From Poecilobothrus nobilitatus (Eukaryota; Arthropoda; Insecta; Diptera; Dolichopodidae): a DNA stretch of 64,000 nt. How positions within the stretch are numbered: position 1 is the stretch's first letter; each line of letters begins with the position of its first letter. The position numbers and the translations under genes are program-made. Below the pieces are notes generated by a model. That model was given only the letters and a program-made list of their open reading frames with translations. It ran no database searches and was not told the origin of the DNA. The DNA lies in contig OX352774.1 of the NCBI GenBank assembly GCA_947095535.1, forward strand, positions 78,182,416-78,246,415. Reading direction: 5' to 3'. Shown piece by piece: positions 11,701 through 24,154 of this stretch.

Positions 11701-13332
11701 CAGAACGTGCATTTATGAACGAACATCTTTAAGATATTTGTGTTTTTTTTTTTGTTCTTTTTTGCTAGAGTAAAAGAGAAAGGGTTATTTTGAATAGTTA
11801 AATTTAAAAAGAAAGAAAAAAAGAACATAGATAGTGATGATGACCTTCGAAATAATTACCATAAAAATAAAAAAAAAAAAAAAAACAAAAATGTGCAATG
11901 GCATAAGAAGGAAAAGAATTATATTTGAAATATTATCTGTTCAAATTTAAAAGAAAAAAAAATAAGGTACTAAATTGAGAAGTAAAGGTAAAGGTAGAAT
12001 AGTGATAAAGAAATAAGTAAATAAAAAAAAAATACAATAATTAAAAAACAAAGAAGAAAAAAATTAATGAAATTATTAAGAAATTAAAATCATTAATTTT
12101 TTTTTCTTTTTTTGTACATTGCACAATTCAAAAATCTAGTTCATTCCAATTCTAATAATAACGACCAAAACTGAACATCGAAAATGAACAACACGTTATT
12201 ATTTTTATAATTGCATTTTATATGAACTCATCCTGTGGAAATGTCAATCATATTTTTACACAAAACATAAGTAATAATAAGAAAATTAAATAAATAAAAA
12301 AAAAAACAAAAAATTAAAATTAAAACAAAGAATAAAATTTTTTTTTTTGAGAAGAAAAAAGAATCAAGTTTATACAAAAAAATCCTTAGGGCTGCATCTT
12401 TTTATTATATGAAAGATTATTTTTTTTTTTTTTTTTTTTTTGTAGAAAAATAATTATTATTTTATAATTTCATTGGTTTTTTACTCTTCATTTTGTGATT
12501 TAAAAGCGTGACAGTAAAGATAAAATTTAATAAATGTCTATTTTAAGTAAAAAACAAATAAAATTGGTATAGTAATTCTGATTACTTTTTTCTACCTATT
12601 CTTTAAATAATAAGATGTTTGTTTTTGACACATTTTTAATTAACTGACCAATACCAGTAATTTTAGTTGTAGTTGAAGTGACTGTTGTAATAATTACGAT
12701 GATATATGAATGTAGTATATCTCTTTTGAGATGTATAATGTTTTATTTTTAAAATAAAAGACTTTTATATAATTCTTATACTTTTATATTTTATATATAA
12801 TTAATATTTAGTTTTGTTTTTATTAGACCCGAACTTGATGGCTTCTCTTTTAAAAGTGAGCTTCTTTTCTTTTGATTTTTAATAGTTTATCGTAATTTCA
12901 TTGAAATCGTAATCTTATCGAAAGTGAAACTAAACCTATTAAACAACCTAATAACATAACGAATATAATGACGTATTTAGACACCATACTTGGAACAAAA
13001 CATTAAAAGCAATACTTTGTACTTTCTATTAATTCGAGTATTTTTATATCTTACATGAATTTGAACAGTTAATTACTTTTCTTTAAATTATTGTATTGGT
13101 TGTATTAAAGCTAACAAAACATAATATTATATAGTACAACCTTGATATTAATTCTACTTCGTGTGCATTTTTTATGCAATAATGTTTTTCTGATTTGTTT
13201 TATTCTAACTGTTTTTCCTACTGTTAATTATAAAAGTTTCCCACCTATTTAATTAATTATTATAGAAAAAGCCAAATTCATATTTCACCATAAGTATTCA
13301 AACTGAACCAAAAGATATACTTAACGTAAAAT
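8779..13332. other. AT-rich non-coding sequence
   Basis: No credible gene. The open frames at 9876-10091, 10206-10388 and 11607-11828 have biased F/I/K/L/Y composition and no known motif. Around 9400-9560 the phrasing (TATCTCCACAACGGTAAC) is reminiscent of dispersed family 1, but I could not align it convincingly. A dinucleotide repeat lies at 9612-9632. Confidence 0.6.
9612..9632. repeat. (TA)n microsatellite
   Basis: About ten TA repeats inside a longer run of imperfect TACATATA sequence. Confidence 0.8.
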
Positions 13333-13345
13333 ATTCGTCGACCAG

Positions 13346-13537
13346 GGGCCTCGGTGGACTAGTGGGTAAGAGCGTATAAAATACGCTGTAAACATCGAGG
13401 GAGTGTGGATTCAAATTCCACACACATCGTAAGAGTTATTCCTCTTTACGACATTTGCACTCACGCCTGAACAGGAAAGGCTGTGTAATTTTCTGTCCAC
13501 ATTTATTTGGCAGAGAAATGCATTAAAAAAAAAAAAA
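13346..13537 (+). mobile_element. tRNA-derived SINE (family S), copy 3, full length
   Basis: This copy has all the parts in order: head starting GGGCCTCGGTGGACTAGTGG with the A box at 13355-13365, B box GATTCAAATTCC at about 13408-13419, a short hairpin (TCGTAAG at 13427-13433 with TTACGA at 13446-13451), body GCCTGAACAGGAAAGGCTGT, end GGCAGAGAAATGCATT and a poly-A tail. Flanking duplications ATTCGTCGACCAG (13333-13345) and ATTCGTTGACCAG (13538-13550) match at 12 of 13 bases. The B box has an A in place of the usual G (GATTC for GGTTC), so pol III activity may be reduced. Confidence 0.95.
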
Positions 13538-13550
13538 ATTCGTTGACCAG

Positions 13551-14560
13551 TGTTAATAGTTTTATATAAAGAGAAGGAACTCAATTTTAATAGAGTACAC
13601 TTAACTGGTGAAACAGGCATTTAAATTTAAAATATCTCTGCATTTAAATTGGATATATCCCCTTATAAACATTTCCCCCAGCAAATCTTACTAAAAATTG
13701 ATTTACTGATTTACGTTTAAAAAATATTTTAATCGTTAAGTTCTGTCGGGATTTCACTGCAATTTAATAAGAAAATTAATATTTCATTGTGAAATTATTG
13801 TCAATAGCAATTATTTTTGTTTGTAACGTTGACAGTAAATGTTTAGTTTACTTAAAATGCTGGAACAGGCAGATTTTTTGAAGGGTTAAAAATTGACAGC
13901 TAGTTTTTTTCTTTAAATGGGTACCTATATATTGAGACTAATTAATATTTTTCACATTTTATATTGATATAATTAGCTTTTGTCTTCAGTTGTGTAGTTA
14001 TTTGGTTTCTTTCATTGGAGGTTGGATTTCCAAATTTTATTTCAAAACATAATAATTCTAAGGGGATATTTCGTAGTTTAAGGGGCGTTTCTTGTAGTTA
14101 AATTTAAAAAAAGCATTATATTATTACCTCTCGTATTAAAATAGATTTAAATAAAAAAATTAAACAAGAACATTATTAGTTACAGTATAGAAAAGAATTA
14201 ACTATCAAACGTTCATTAAGATATTCTCTTTATTTAGATTTACAAACTACAATAATAATGATCAACTTTTAGATAGGTACACATGTATCCGAAATGCAAG
14301 ATTTTGATTGATTGAAAATATATATCGTATAAAGGATGTGCAGGCTTTGTTGCACGTTAATAAAACAAAATTATTTGCATCCATTATATTATAAGTTGCA
14401 TACTTACAAAATACACATTTTTTTCAAACGTCAAATAAAGTAAAATCTTGCAGTTGCTATATTGAAAAAGATATAACCAAAAGAAAAGTGATCTCTTTAA
14501 TAATACCTTAAAAAGAATATTTGAGGTTACAGTCAATTACTAAATCTAGATAGTTAAAGT
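13551..14560. other. AT-rich non-coding sequence
   Basis: No gene or named element. The minus-strand frame at 13411-13620 is antisense to the SINE and its flank and should not be annotated. Confidence 0.65.
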
Positions 14561-14641
14561 AGTTTACAGTTTCTCTTCGGCTATTGTTATGGTAAGTTGC
14601 AGGGAACCTTTGAGCTCGAAACGTGTAAGTTCATCTATTTA

Positions 14642-14898
14642 AAGTTTAAAAAGGTCTGGACCCAAGATTAATCCTTGAGGTACACCATTCTTACTGATTT
14701 TTGTCATACTGTATACACATTGTTGATTCTGACTTTTTGTGAACGATCATACAGAAATGTTTTATCAACGTAACGATTATTGCGATCAACGTAAAGGTTT
14801 TTACTAATAGGTATCATGTAAATCAAAACAATCGAATTTCGCCAACAAAAAATCACAACAATAATTTCAGTATCAGATAAAATGACGCTTAAGTGCAT
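14642..14898 (-). pseudogene. decayed non-LTR retrotransposon reverse-transcriptase fragment
   Basis: On the minus strand, 14689-14642 translates as NGVPQGLILGPDLFKL. This is the GVPQGS-LGP-LF block of LINE reverse transcriptases, just after the YADD-preceding region in family order. Upstream, 14757-14719 reads FLYDRSQKVRINN, matching the YLS-R-Q-V--N segment that precedes GVPQG in jockey/CR1-type enzymes. The two blocks are in different frames, with a TGA at 14706-14704 between them, and GVPQG is followed by a stop after about 20 codons. The catalytic YADD box was not seen. The copy is dead. Its exact clade cannot be fixed from these motifs. Confidence 0.8.
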
Positions 14899-15158
14899 TA
14901 GTCAAAACTTTCAAAGAGTATATCAAGTGTAATCAAAATATGTGTTGCAACTGGAGACATGTATCCTATGTGCACATCTTTTAATATCCCAAATGAATAA
15001 AAACAATTTTTATATTGTTCATAGATAACTGGTATTCTAACCGTAATGGGGGTAACAGACATATTTATAATATAGTCAGATAAGTGACAAAGTTTAGTTA
15101 TGAAGTTAATTTCTATAGTTATCCGACGGAGTAAGAAGATTGTGATAGCTATTAGCAT
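14898..15158 (-). pseudogene. possible upstream part of the same LINE ORF
   Basis: This 86-codon minus-strand open frame ends ITLDILFESFD, which could be a worn version of the F-D-SKAFD block that precedes the YLS-R segment in LINE reverse transcriptases. It lies directly upstream of the clear RT blocks in the right orientation and spacing. The rest of the frame has no match that I recognise, so the assignment rests mostly on position. Confidence 0.35.
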
Positions 15159-18100
15159 AACAATTTGTTTCGTGTTTATTGGAGTTTAGTTACAAGATTT
15201 ACATTTTTTTACTTAAACCTTTTAAGAAAAGAATATACAACGAATATCGTATTAAAACAAGAATAAAGTTCTTAATAACTTATCATCAATATTATTATAA
15301 GGCACCATCACAATATTTATTTAAATAATTAAGTACATAATGTATCAAATCCAACAACTTAATTATTTTTATCGTTTATTCCATTTGCTAATAATTCAAA
15401 AATTCATTTACATTAAAAATATTATTTAAATTTCCCTTTTGTAATTATAAACGTCAAAATATTAAATACTATAAAACCAATTAAAAAAATTTCATATTTT
15501 CAAAATTTATCTAGCTATAAATTTTTTTTATTTCTTAATCATCTATTTTTATTGTTATAATTATGTATATATAGGTCATTTCCCTTGTGAATATCATAAT
15601 AATAATTACAATTCTAAACAATAATAATATAAGAAAAGAACTATCTTTTTATTCTAAATATATATGTAAGTCTAAATATAAATAATAATTTCTTCCGATT
15701 GTTTTCTTTTTAAATTAAAAATTTCTGTTTTTTTTTTCACTTTTTGTTTTTTCTTATATTTTGTCTTTTTCTCATACTTCGTTGATTTTTATTTAGTATT
15801 TTTTCTTTAATTTATTTATTCATATGAAATTAATCGTTTTTAATCGGCCGCAAGAAGTTTTACTGTTTCTCTTTCTTTCAATTCAAATTTATATTGTTTT
15901 GTTGTTTAATTTTTCTTTTTCCTTAATACAACAACAAAATATTGTCATTATATACATATTTATGAAGGATAAAGACAATATGTTATATACATAAATATTA
16001 TATAACTATAGCATATTAAATATTCTTCTATATATAACTGATTCAAAGAAAAAACAGTTTAACTGTAATTTTAATAAATATTCAGTAAAATTTATACAAA
16101 AATTTATTTTCAGTCATTTGATAAGAATAACTAAATTTCTGTAGTATTTGTATTTTGTTCACTGTGTTACAATATAATATACTTTTCACTTCCTTTAATT
16201 ATCGAATTTTTCTGACTAAAATATCTCTATAGTATTTATAATAGAATAATAATCTATTGGAATACTTCATTTTTGTACAACTAAAGAACTACAAGCCAAT
16301 CAGAATACTCTAGGTCATAGTATTAGTCAACCAGAGACAAAAACAGATGAAAACTAAATTTATTGTACTTATAATATCAATATTGTTTTATTACCATTTT
16401 AGACCTAGCTATCACGATTGTGAGTTTTAATTATGTGAACAATGCAATTTCTATTACTGAATCACATTGGTAGATATTCATCCGAAACAATTTAAAGCCA
16501 CAATTAATTTAAAGTTTTTTATATTGAACACAGAAGTATATAAGTAATTATCACTCTATTAGTCATCAGTTTTACTAAACTAACTTAAACAAAAATAAAA
16601 ATGCTAGAGAATACATATATGTATCTGGGACAATTTGAAGACATTGATGTAATAAAAATTTTAAACTGTTCAATTATACTTGATAAACTTCTGTCGATAT
16701 TTTAAATAAGGACAGAACGAAAGTTATATTTTTCAACTTCATAACATTATAGCTGTTTGAGGCTATACTTGATTCTGTGATGTTTGGTTCTGTGGTGTAT
16801 ATCTGCGTTATATTTCTCTTTGTAATTGATTATGAAACATTGTACGCTTCAGAATTAATATTTTATAAAAAAAATTAAAAATTAACAGTTAAACTGTTAT
16901 CTTTTTAAATCAAAGATATATTAAAGTATCTTTAAATTTTGTTAATATTTTTTTCTTCCTTCTTTAACCAGAACAATAGTCACTTAGTTGAATCAACCAT
17001 GTCTATGTTCCGTTCATTATAACTATGGATATCTTTTTCTTATAAGAATACAAAAGATTTTTCTTATTTTCTATATATTTATCTTTCTCTCTCTTTTCCT
17101 TACATCTATAGTCCCTTCCTATGCGTCTTTAAACAACAGTAGGAATAATATAATATTTTTATATATATGTATATACATAATGTATAGACACATAATTTTT
17201 AGATATACAATATGCATATTAATAACTGTAATATACGTAACTGTACTAGATGTAGATATAGTATATATTATTGTTTATTCAGTTAATATATATGGAATTC
17301 AGTCATTTTTTTATTATACAAACATCTGTACACAAACTGTAATTCATTTTTATCCATTAGTTTCATAGAGGCAGAAGAAAACTTCATACAGTCAATTCAA
17401 TCAGTCAGACCAGCAGGCATGCATTCAGGCAAGTATGCAAGCAAGTAAACAACAGCATGAAAAAAAAAAATGAGAATAATTCCAATTTACTTTTCTCTTT
17501 CAATAACAGTACGGTATCATCGGTATTATTTTGCTCTTACGCAAATATTTGTTTACAGTTATGACAGTATCTTTGTTTACCATATATCAAAAAAATAACA
17601 AAATTAAAAGCAAAGCCAACAATAAAATAAGAAAATCAATTGAAAATATTAAAGAAAGGAAAAAGAAAATAAAAATCCTGAATGTTTTATATATGGAAGA
17701 TGGAAGATGGGTGAGGAATTTTATCCTACCCCCCTCTCATATCAAAAGGTGAAGGGAAATGAATCTTTCAATAAATTTTATTTATTTTTTTTTATATTTT
17801 TTTTGTTATTGTTTTGGTTTATTGGGTGGTATTTGATATAACATACATTCTGTACACTCTTTTAGTCTGCGATTATACCATTTAAAATAAATGATAAGGA
17901 AAAAGTATATTGTATAATTATTAGCAATTATAATAACATTGCTTTCGGTAATCATTTGAATTAAAGTCTGTAGTCTGTAAATAACTTTTAGAAATTATAT
18001 TGAGGTACATGATTATTTCTGAATATTTGATATGAACTACTAATTAAGACGTAAAATAGTCAAATTGCTTCAATATTTTTATCGTATTGTTTCTTAGTAG

Positions 18101-18590
18101 GGCTAAAGCAATCAACCAAGAAAGTAAACCAAACAGAATCTATTAACGAAACCTATAATTAAGATATATGTAAGAAGAAGGCCCTAAGATCAAATGAAGC
18201 TCATCATAAAATGTACAATAAATACAGATATACTCCAATAACATGTACTCCTACGAACTTTTTTGCCCATTTTATATATTTCGATTGAACTATTGCGACA
18301 CCAGGAAGATATAGAAGACGTATGTTGTGTACATATTTTGTGTACTATCAACGTATATTGACTTAGATGATTTTAATTACTCCATCGGAAAAAATTTAAC
18401 ACAACCATAGATATAAAAGTTTATATTTTTTAATATTTCAATAATAAAGTTTTTATTACAAATTTTCGTATTAGTTAATGAACGGAACATGTCAGTTTGC
18501 CTAAATCCATGTCTCAGAAAGACATTTTGTCTAATGCTATTTGACAGAAAAGGAATATAGTAAAATATTACTTCGTACTAAAATAGTAAT
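15159..18590. other. AT-rich non-coding sequence
   Basis: No credible gene. The 126-codon frame at 16988-17368 does not begin with ATG and is I/Y-rich translation of ATATAC-type DNA. A GC-richer patch at about 17390-17450 contains imperfect CAGGCATGCA / CAAGTATGCA / GCAAGCAAG units and may be a short degenerate repeat. Confidence 0.6.
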
Positions 18591-18639
18591 AAAATTTAAC
18601 AAAATTATTGAAATATATGTATGTAAAAAAATAATTATT

Positions 18640-18722
18640 TAGAAGGAATTATTATAGAGTTGATTACAAAATCGGAGTTATATCTATGATTTTTTCAGAA
18701 TATGCATAACTTGAGTACATGT
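18640..18722 (+). repeat. dispersed repeat family 2, short copy
   Basis: The text AGAGTTGATTACAAAATCGG, then AGTTATAT and TTTTTTCAGAATATGCATAA, matches the units at 3590-4015 and 45690-45880. A single unit is present. No coding function is seen. Confidence 0.6.
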
Positions 18723-18981
18723 TTAAATATGAATTTTCAGAGTATATATTTGTCAAAATTGTATATTTTTGCGAAATGTCTCATTGTGCCGAATGAAAAA
18801 TTGTAAAATGCTCCTTTTGTTAAAAGAGGAAATGTAGAGTTTCACAATTTAGAATTCGGCTAATTGCAGTACCCAAATCATAAAGAAAAATGCTAATTGT
18901 TAAGAAAAAAATAAGTTCCTAATATTAAATAGAAATGCTTATTTTTTTAAAAAATTTTTTACTTACTAGATTTTAAATAGT

Positions 18982-19175
18982 GGGACCTCGGTGACCTAGT
19001 GGGTAAGAACGTATAAAATATGCTAAACACCGAGGGAGTGTGGGTTCGAATCCGCCACACTTCGTAAGAATTATCCCCCCTTACGACATTTACAATCACA
19101 CCTGAAGAGGAAAGGCTGTGTCATTTCCTGTCCACATTTATATGGCAGAGAAATGCATTAAAAAAAAAAAAAAAT
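18982..19175 (+). mobile_element. tRNA-derived SINE (family S), copy 4, full length
   Basis: The head GGGACCTCGGTGACCTAGTG carries the A box (TGACCTAGTGG). The B box GGTTCGAATCC is at about 19043-19053 and matches the pol III consensus. A perfect 7-bp hairpin follows (TCGTAAG 19062-19068, CTTACGA 19080-19086), then the body CCTGAAGAGGAAAGGCTGTG, the end GGCAGAGAAATGCATT and a poly-A tail. A likely flanking duplication is TTTTAAATAG (18971-18980) against TTTTAAATTAG after the tail. This copy has the best-preserved promoter of family S. Confidence 0.95.
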
Positions 19176-19186
19176 TTTTAAATTAG

Positions 19187-22100
19187 ATTTAAATCTAGAT
19201 TTTACTAGAAAAATATTTTCAAAAAATAAACTTAATAAGTTTTTACTATCGTTTTATGATTGCCCCTTAGCAAATTCATAAATAAAATGTATTAATTTCA
19301 GTTGAAAATTTGAATATACATATACATGCAGATAGTACATACATACATACATATATGATTTATGAATAATAATTATGAAGTTAAAATTTTAGCTTTTAAT
19401 TTTCAAAAATTATCCAAAATAAAAAAAATAAAAAAAAATTATGAAATAAAAATTATGAAATTAGCATATCGATCCTGAGTTGGCAGCCTCATACTCATAC
19501 AACCAAAACAAACGCAAAACAAAAAAAAACCCAACAATAACAACTTTATAAATTAAACCCTGTACAGTGTATTGAGACTTAATGAATTCTCATGTTGTTT
19601 AGCAACTCTCATTTTCTCATTCCATTATTTTCGTTTTTCTCTTTCTTACTTTGTTCTCTATATTTTTTTTTTGCTCTGTTTATTTTATTATAATAAATAT
19701 TTATAGAAAAAAAAAAAGGATATTTTAATACAAAAATTGTATTAGTACAACTATATTCAACTGTATAATATAAAAGGACATTGTTATTATGATATAAAGT
19801 AAATATCCCCATATAAAATTTATGAGATTTGGTTAAAGGTTTATTTTATATACATAAGTAGGTATATATGTACACAATTTGCGTAATATTAAAATAATTT
19901 TTTTTTTTTTTTGTCACATTCAAAAAATTCTTAGTATTGAAAAATTTTTTGGTAATTAAAGTGATAACTTTGTGTGAATTAATGAAACAAAGAGATTAAT
20001 TAGGATTATAAGGACATTTTGTTGTTCTTGTTGTTTGTTTTTGTTGCTACTGCTGTGCTGATTCGCTTTACAAATACATATAATATTTATGTGAATATTT
20101 TTTTTTTGGGAATATAATTTTTTTTTTTCTATTATATCTTGTATGTATACTTTTAGATTAGGATTGTAGGAATGGGATGACATTATTTTGATTATTATTT
20201 GGATCCGATAGATAAAAATGGCTTTTGAAAGATTATTATTATAGTCCTGAATTATAGTCCTTGGATTTTTTTTTTGCTGTTATTGTTAAAACTTAATAGT
20301 TTTTTTTTTTTTGTTTTTTTTTGGTGTGCCGAGATAAAAAAAAGCACGGGGGACTTAGAAAATTTTGTTAGTTTGTTTTTTTCTTTAACATTTTAAATTT
20401 ATTCATAACTAATATTAATGTTCTTTTAATTTATACGATATTTTCAAAAGGGATAATATTATATTATGCTATTGTTATTTATTTTATTTTCTATCGAATT
20501 TATTGGATTTATTCAGAGGAATATTTTGGAAAATTAAGCGCATAGTCTTATTGGATTTCGTTTGAAATTGTATGAATTGTCACGCTGTGTTTTAACAAAA
20601 AAAAAAACAAATTAAATATATAAAATTTAGTATTTCAAAGGATTAATTCAGAAGTTATATTAACTTTTCTAAGTATAATGTTTTTTTTTTTTATGATAAT
20701 GAAAGTTATTTTGAAAGCAATAAGAATTAAGTTTTTTTTTTTTTTTTTGGTTTTAGTTTTATAACTATTTAGAGAATGTATATATAAATAAAGTAATATT
20801 TATTTAACATGACTTATAAACTAATTTAAAACTCGTATATTTTTAGTCTTGCTAAATTATTATATTAGGAAACGCGTTTTAATTTTCTGTATAGAAAGTA
20901 CTGATATTTATTTTTATTTTATAGCAGTAGATAAAATAATTAGTTTTCATTGACAAAAATTCCAATTCGTTAGGTGATTGCCTAGTTTAACAGACTACAA
21001 GCCAAAACAGTAAATATAATCAATATATCTCACATAATAGAAAAAAGCCTATAGCATACCCTAATATGGTTTGAAAAAGTTTTTATCTTTAGATGCACAT
21101 TTTTTTTCTCTTTTAGGGATTTGACTAATATCTATATGAAACTTTTATACGATTGAAGATGGGGTAACATTGACATATTATATAAGTTGACGCCTCATTT
21201 ACTTCATTGAAATAGACGCATTTGATTGAAGACCCCGTCGAAACTAATACTCTCACTTCTCTTGACATACGTTGTAATATTTTAGCGCTTTTCTTTTTTT
21301 ATAGATATCTTGTAGGTAAAGGTATTTGCTCTGATGATATAAAATTCCTGTTGCAACCCCACAAAAAATTCTAACATATCATTAGATTATGCAGCCTTAT
21401 TGCGACACAATTGATCATTGTTAGTAGGTGAAACTACTTAAGTAGAATTCTACTGGTTATAGTAATTCGTTTGTTATGAGAATTTTAAAAATGTGGCACA
21501 ATTTATCATGCAATGTATTTTCAAAAGTTGTTAAGTTTTTGATCTTTTGTTCAAATTCAAAATGAACCTAAAAAGCAATTCATATAGCACTTACAGTCGA
21601 ACTTCTCTTTATCCACATTTTTCTCATCCTGAATCCATGCCAGTCACAATTACTTTAGTTAGAAAGGAACGTATTGTTAAATTCTGATTTATAAATAAAA
21701 AAAAAAAAAATATTCTTTGGTAATTTTTATATTTTTTAACATTTTTATATTAAAATAAAATATACCTTGCTTTTTGCGAGAGCAGCCTTTCAAATCTTAC
21801 AAAATCAGTAACTTTAAGCAGAAGCTTTTAATTTGAGCAATAAATTTTAACTGTGACAACTTTTTCAAGCATTTAAAAATAAAACAACAGTCTACTGCCG
21901 AAATGGAAAAAAAAAACATTAAGAAAATTTAAGATTTTGTAAATTTCGCAAATTAAAAATTTTTCTTGTGAATCGACGATCTTGTCGGTAGTTTAAAGAA
22001 ATGGTTTCACTCTGAAATTAAAGTTCAGTTAATTGTGCAATATTGAAAGACAATAAATTTGTTCTCATAATTTAAAATTCAAAAATTAGGTAAAACTTTT

Positions 22101-24150
22101 TTTTTTTTTTGCTTACTAAATCTTTAACTGTTAGACTGTCGGTCTACAGAACTTTTATATGTTGGAAGAAGAGAAAAGATATGATAGAAAAATGCTAAGA
22201 ATATTACTGATAAAAAAAGTGAAAATATCTTAAGAATATACTCTTTACATTTGCAAATATACTCATCACATGCATAAAATTGATTAAATTACAATCACAA
22301 TTCTATTTATTTACATTTTGTTATAATTTTTGATATTTGAGTTATAAGATGTAATGAAAATTTGTTTGTTTATATTAAAATATTTTGATATCTGTGAGTT
22401 ATAAAGTCCACGTTAAAACTATTTTATTTACATTTGATATTACGAAAATTAATTAGTTATCTTTTATATTTTATTATTTAATGGTTTGCACGAAATAAAA
22501 TTGGGAATTGGTATAAAATTTCTATATAATTAATAAATTTATATATATAAGAATAATTTTCTGATTACGATTTTATTTTCAAATAATATGTGCTATTTTT
22601 AATTAGATTCGTAAAAATCTTTTTTTTCGATTTCTTTTTTTTTTTATTTCTTTATGTTTTTTTTTTATGATTATCTTTTATTTGTTCTAGTATCGATTAT
22701 CAATGAACTTTTTGTTTTCTGTATTTTATTTTTTTGTGTTTTTTCTGTTTAAATAATTTGTTTGTTCAATATAATTTGCGCCCATAATATAGGGTTATAA
22801 ATTTCATTTCAATAAAAAGCATATCATCATATACATACATATATATTATACATATATACGCATACACACATATATAATCAATACATTGAATTATATTTTG
22901 TATAGAATGAATTTTAATATCAAATACATATAATATTATAATATGAATTTGACTTAAATTTTTTATTTATCCCTATACAGGATATAAAAGGATAATAAAA
23001 TTTTATGAATAATCATAAATTTTCTGTTTCCTTTCATCCAAAACAAAAAAAAAAAAAAAAACAATAAGTGAAATAAAAATAAAAATTTTTTTTTTTTAAA
23101 TGTTTAGCTTTAGTAAACAATTACTAATATTAAGGCAAACAATTGTTTTGGTATAAAAAGTATGAAAGAGACACAGAACGAGAAATAATTTTAAATGAAT
23201 GAAAAGGAGAAGAAAAAAAAAAAACATAAAATATTTTGTTTTTTTTTTTTTTTTCTACAGAATCACAGCATAAAATTTTTGATTTAAATAAGGCTGGTAA
23301 CATTTTATATTGGAAAAAAAAAAAATGATTATTATAGAATGAAATTTAATTCAAAGGATGATGATATTATAAAAATTATAATAGTTCACACTAAATACGA
23401 TCCTCGAGAGAAAAAAATAATGAAAATACAACAAAAGAATAGAAAGTAATTTTTGTTATTCTTCTTGTATTGTACGGTATATTTAAAACAAACAAATAAT
23501 TCAAAACAGCTGATGATGAAAAGAGAAAATATGATGTATTTTTATATTATGGCCATTAAAAAACAAAGCAATATTGTTAAATTTTTTAGTTGTTATTTTA
23601 ATGTTTAATTTAAGTAAACTATATAATTATTTTGTGTTTTTTTTTTATTTTTCACAAAAAAAAAAAAAAAAACAAATTAACTAAAAAGTTCTAAAAAGTG
23701 TTAACGTTGCTAATTTTCTTTTTGTTTTTTTTTTTTTTAGTTTGGTTTGGTTTTATTAAAAAGAATGATGCGTGTAGATTTTTTTTTTTTTCATAAAAAC
23801 TTTAGGGTATAATAAAATTTGTTGAATATTCTTTTTTTTTTATTATTAAAATAGAAAATTTTACATTTTATAGGTATGGTTGTGGTATAAAAAATTAATC
23901 GTATAAAGGAAATATAATGTTGTGATTTAACAAAATAAAACAAAGAAAACCAAAACAAAAAAAAAAAAAATAAAGTAATTTAAGTGGTTTATATTGTACG
24001 TCATAATATTACAATCATAGGAAGTTTTTATTAACAATGAAGCAGAGATTTTGTTTTTTTTTTGAATGTTGAATAGTTGCTGAAAGCATTTTAAAAGAAT
24101 TGATGTAAAATTAGAATCAGAATATTATGCAAAAATTATATTCAAAGCAA
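19187..24150. other. AT-rich non-coding sequence
   Basis: No credible gene in about 5 kb. A TACA tetranucleotide repeat is at 19335-19354. Long T runs are dense between 19890 and 20750 and again at 23000-24060. A slightly GC-richer patch at 21185-21290 (with AGACCCCGTCGAAACT) is not recognised. The minus-strand frames at 19609-19812 and 19956-20183 are low complexity. Confidence 0.6.
19335..19354. repeat. (ATAC)n microsatellite
   Basis: Four to five tandem TACA units in an AT-rich context. Confidence 0.8.
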
Positions 24151-24154
24151 GGTA

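Noticed and set aside
13411..13620. 69-codon minus-strand frame over the SINE
   Set aside because: It is the antisense of SINE copy 3 and its flank. Part of it repeats as the frame at 1697-1921, which overlaps SINE copy 1.
16988..17368. 126-codon plus-strand open frame
   Set aside because: It begins without ATG, and its I/Y/F-rich composition follows from ATATAC-type DNA. No motif is recognisable.
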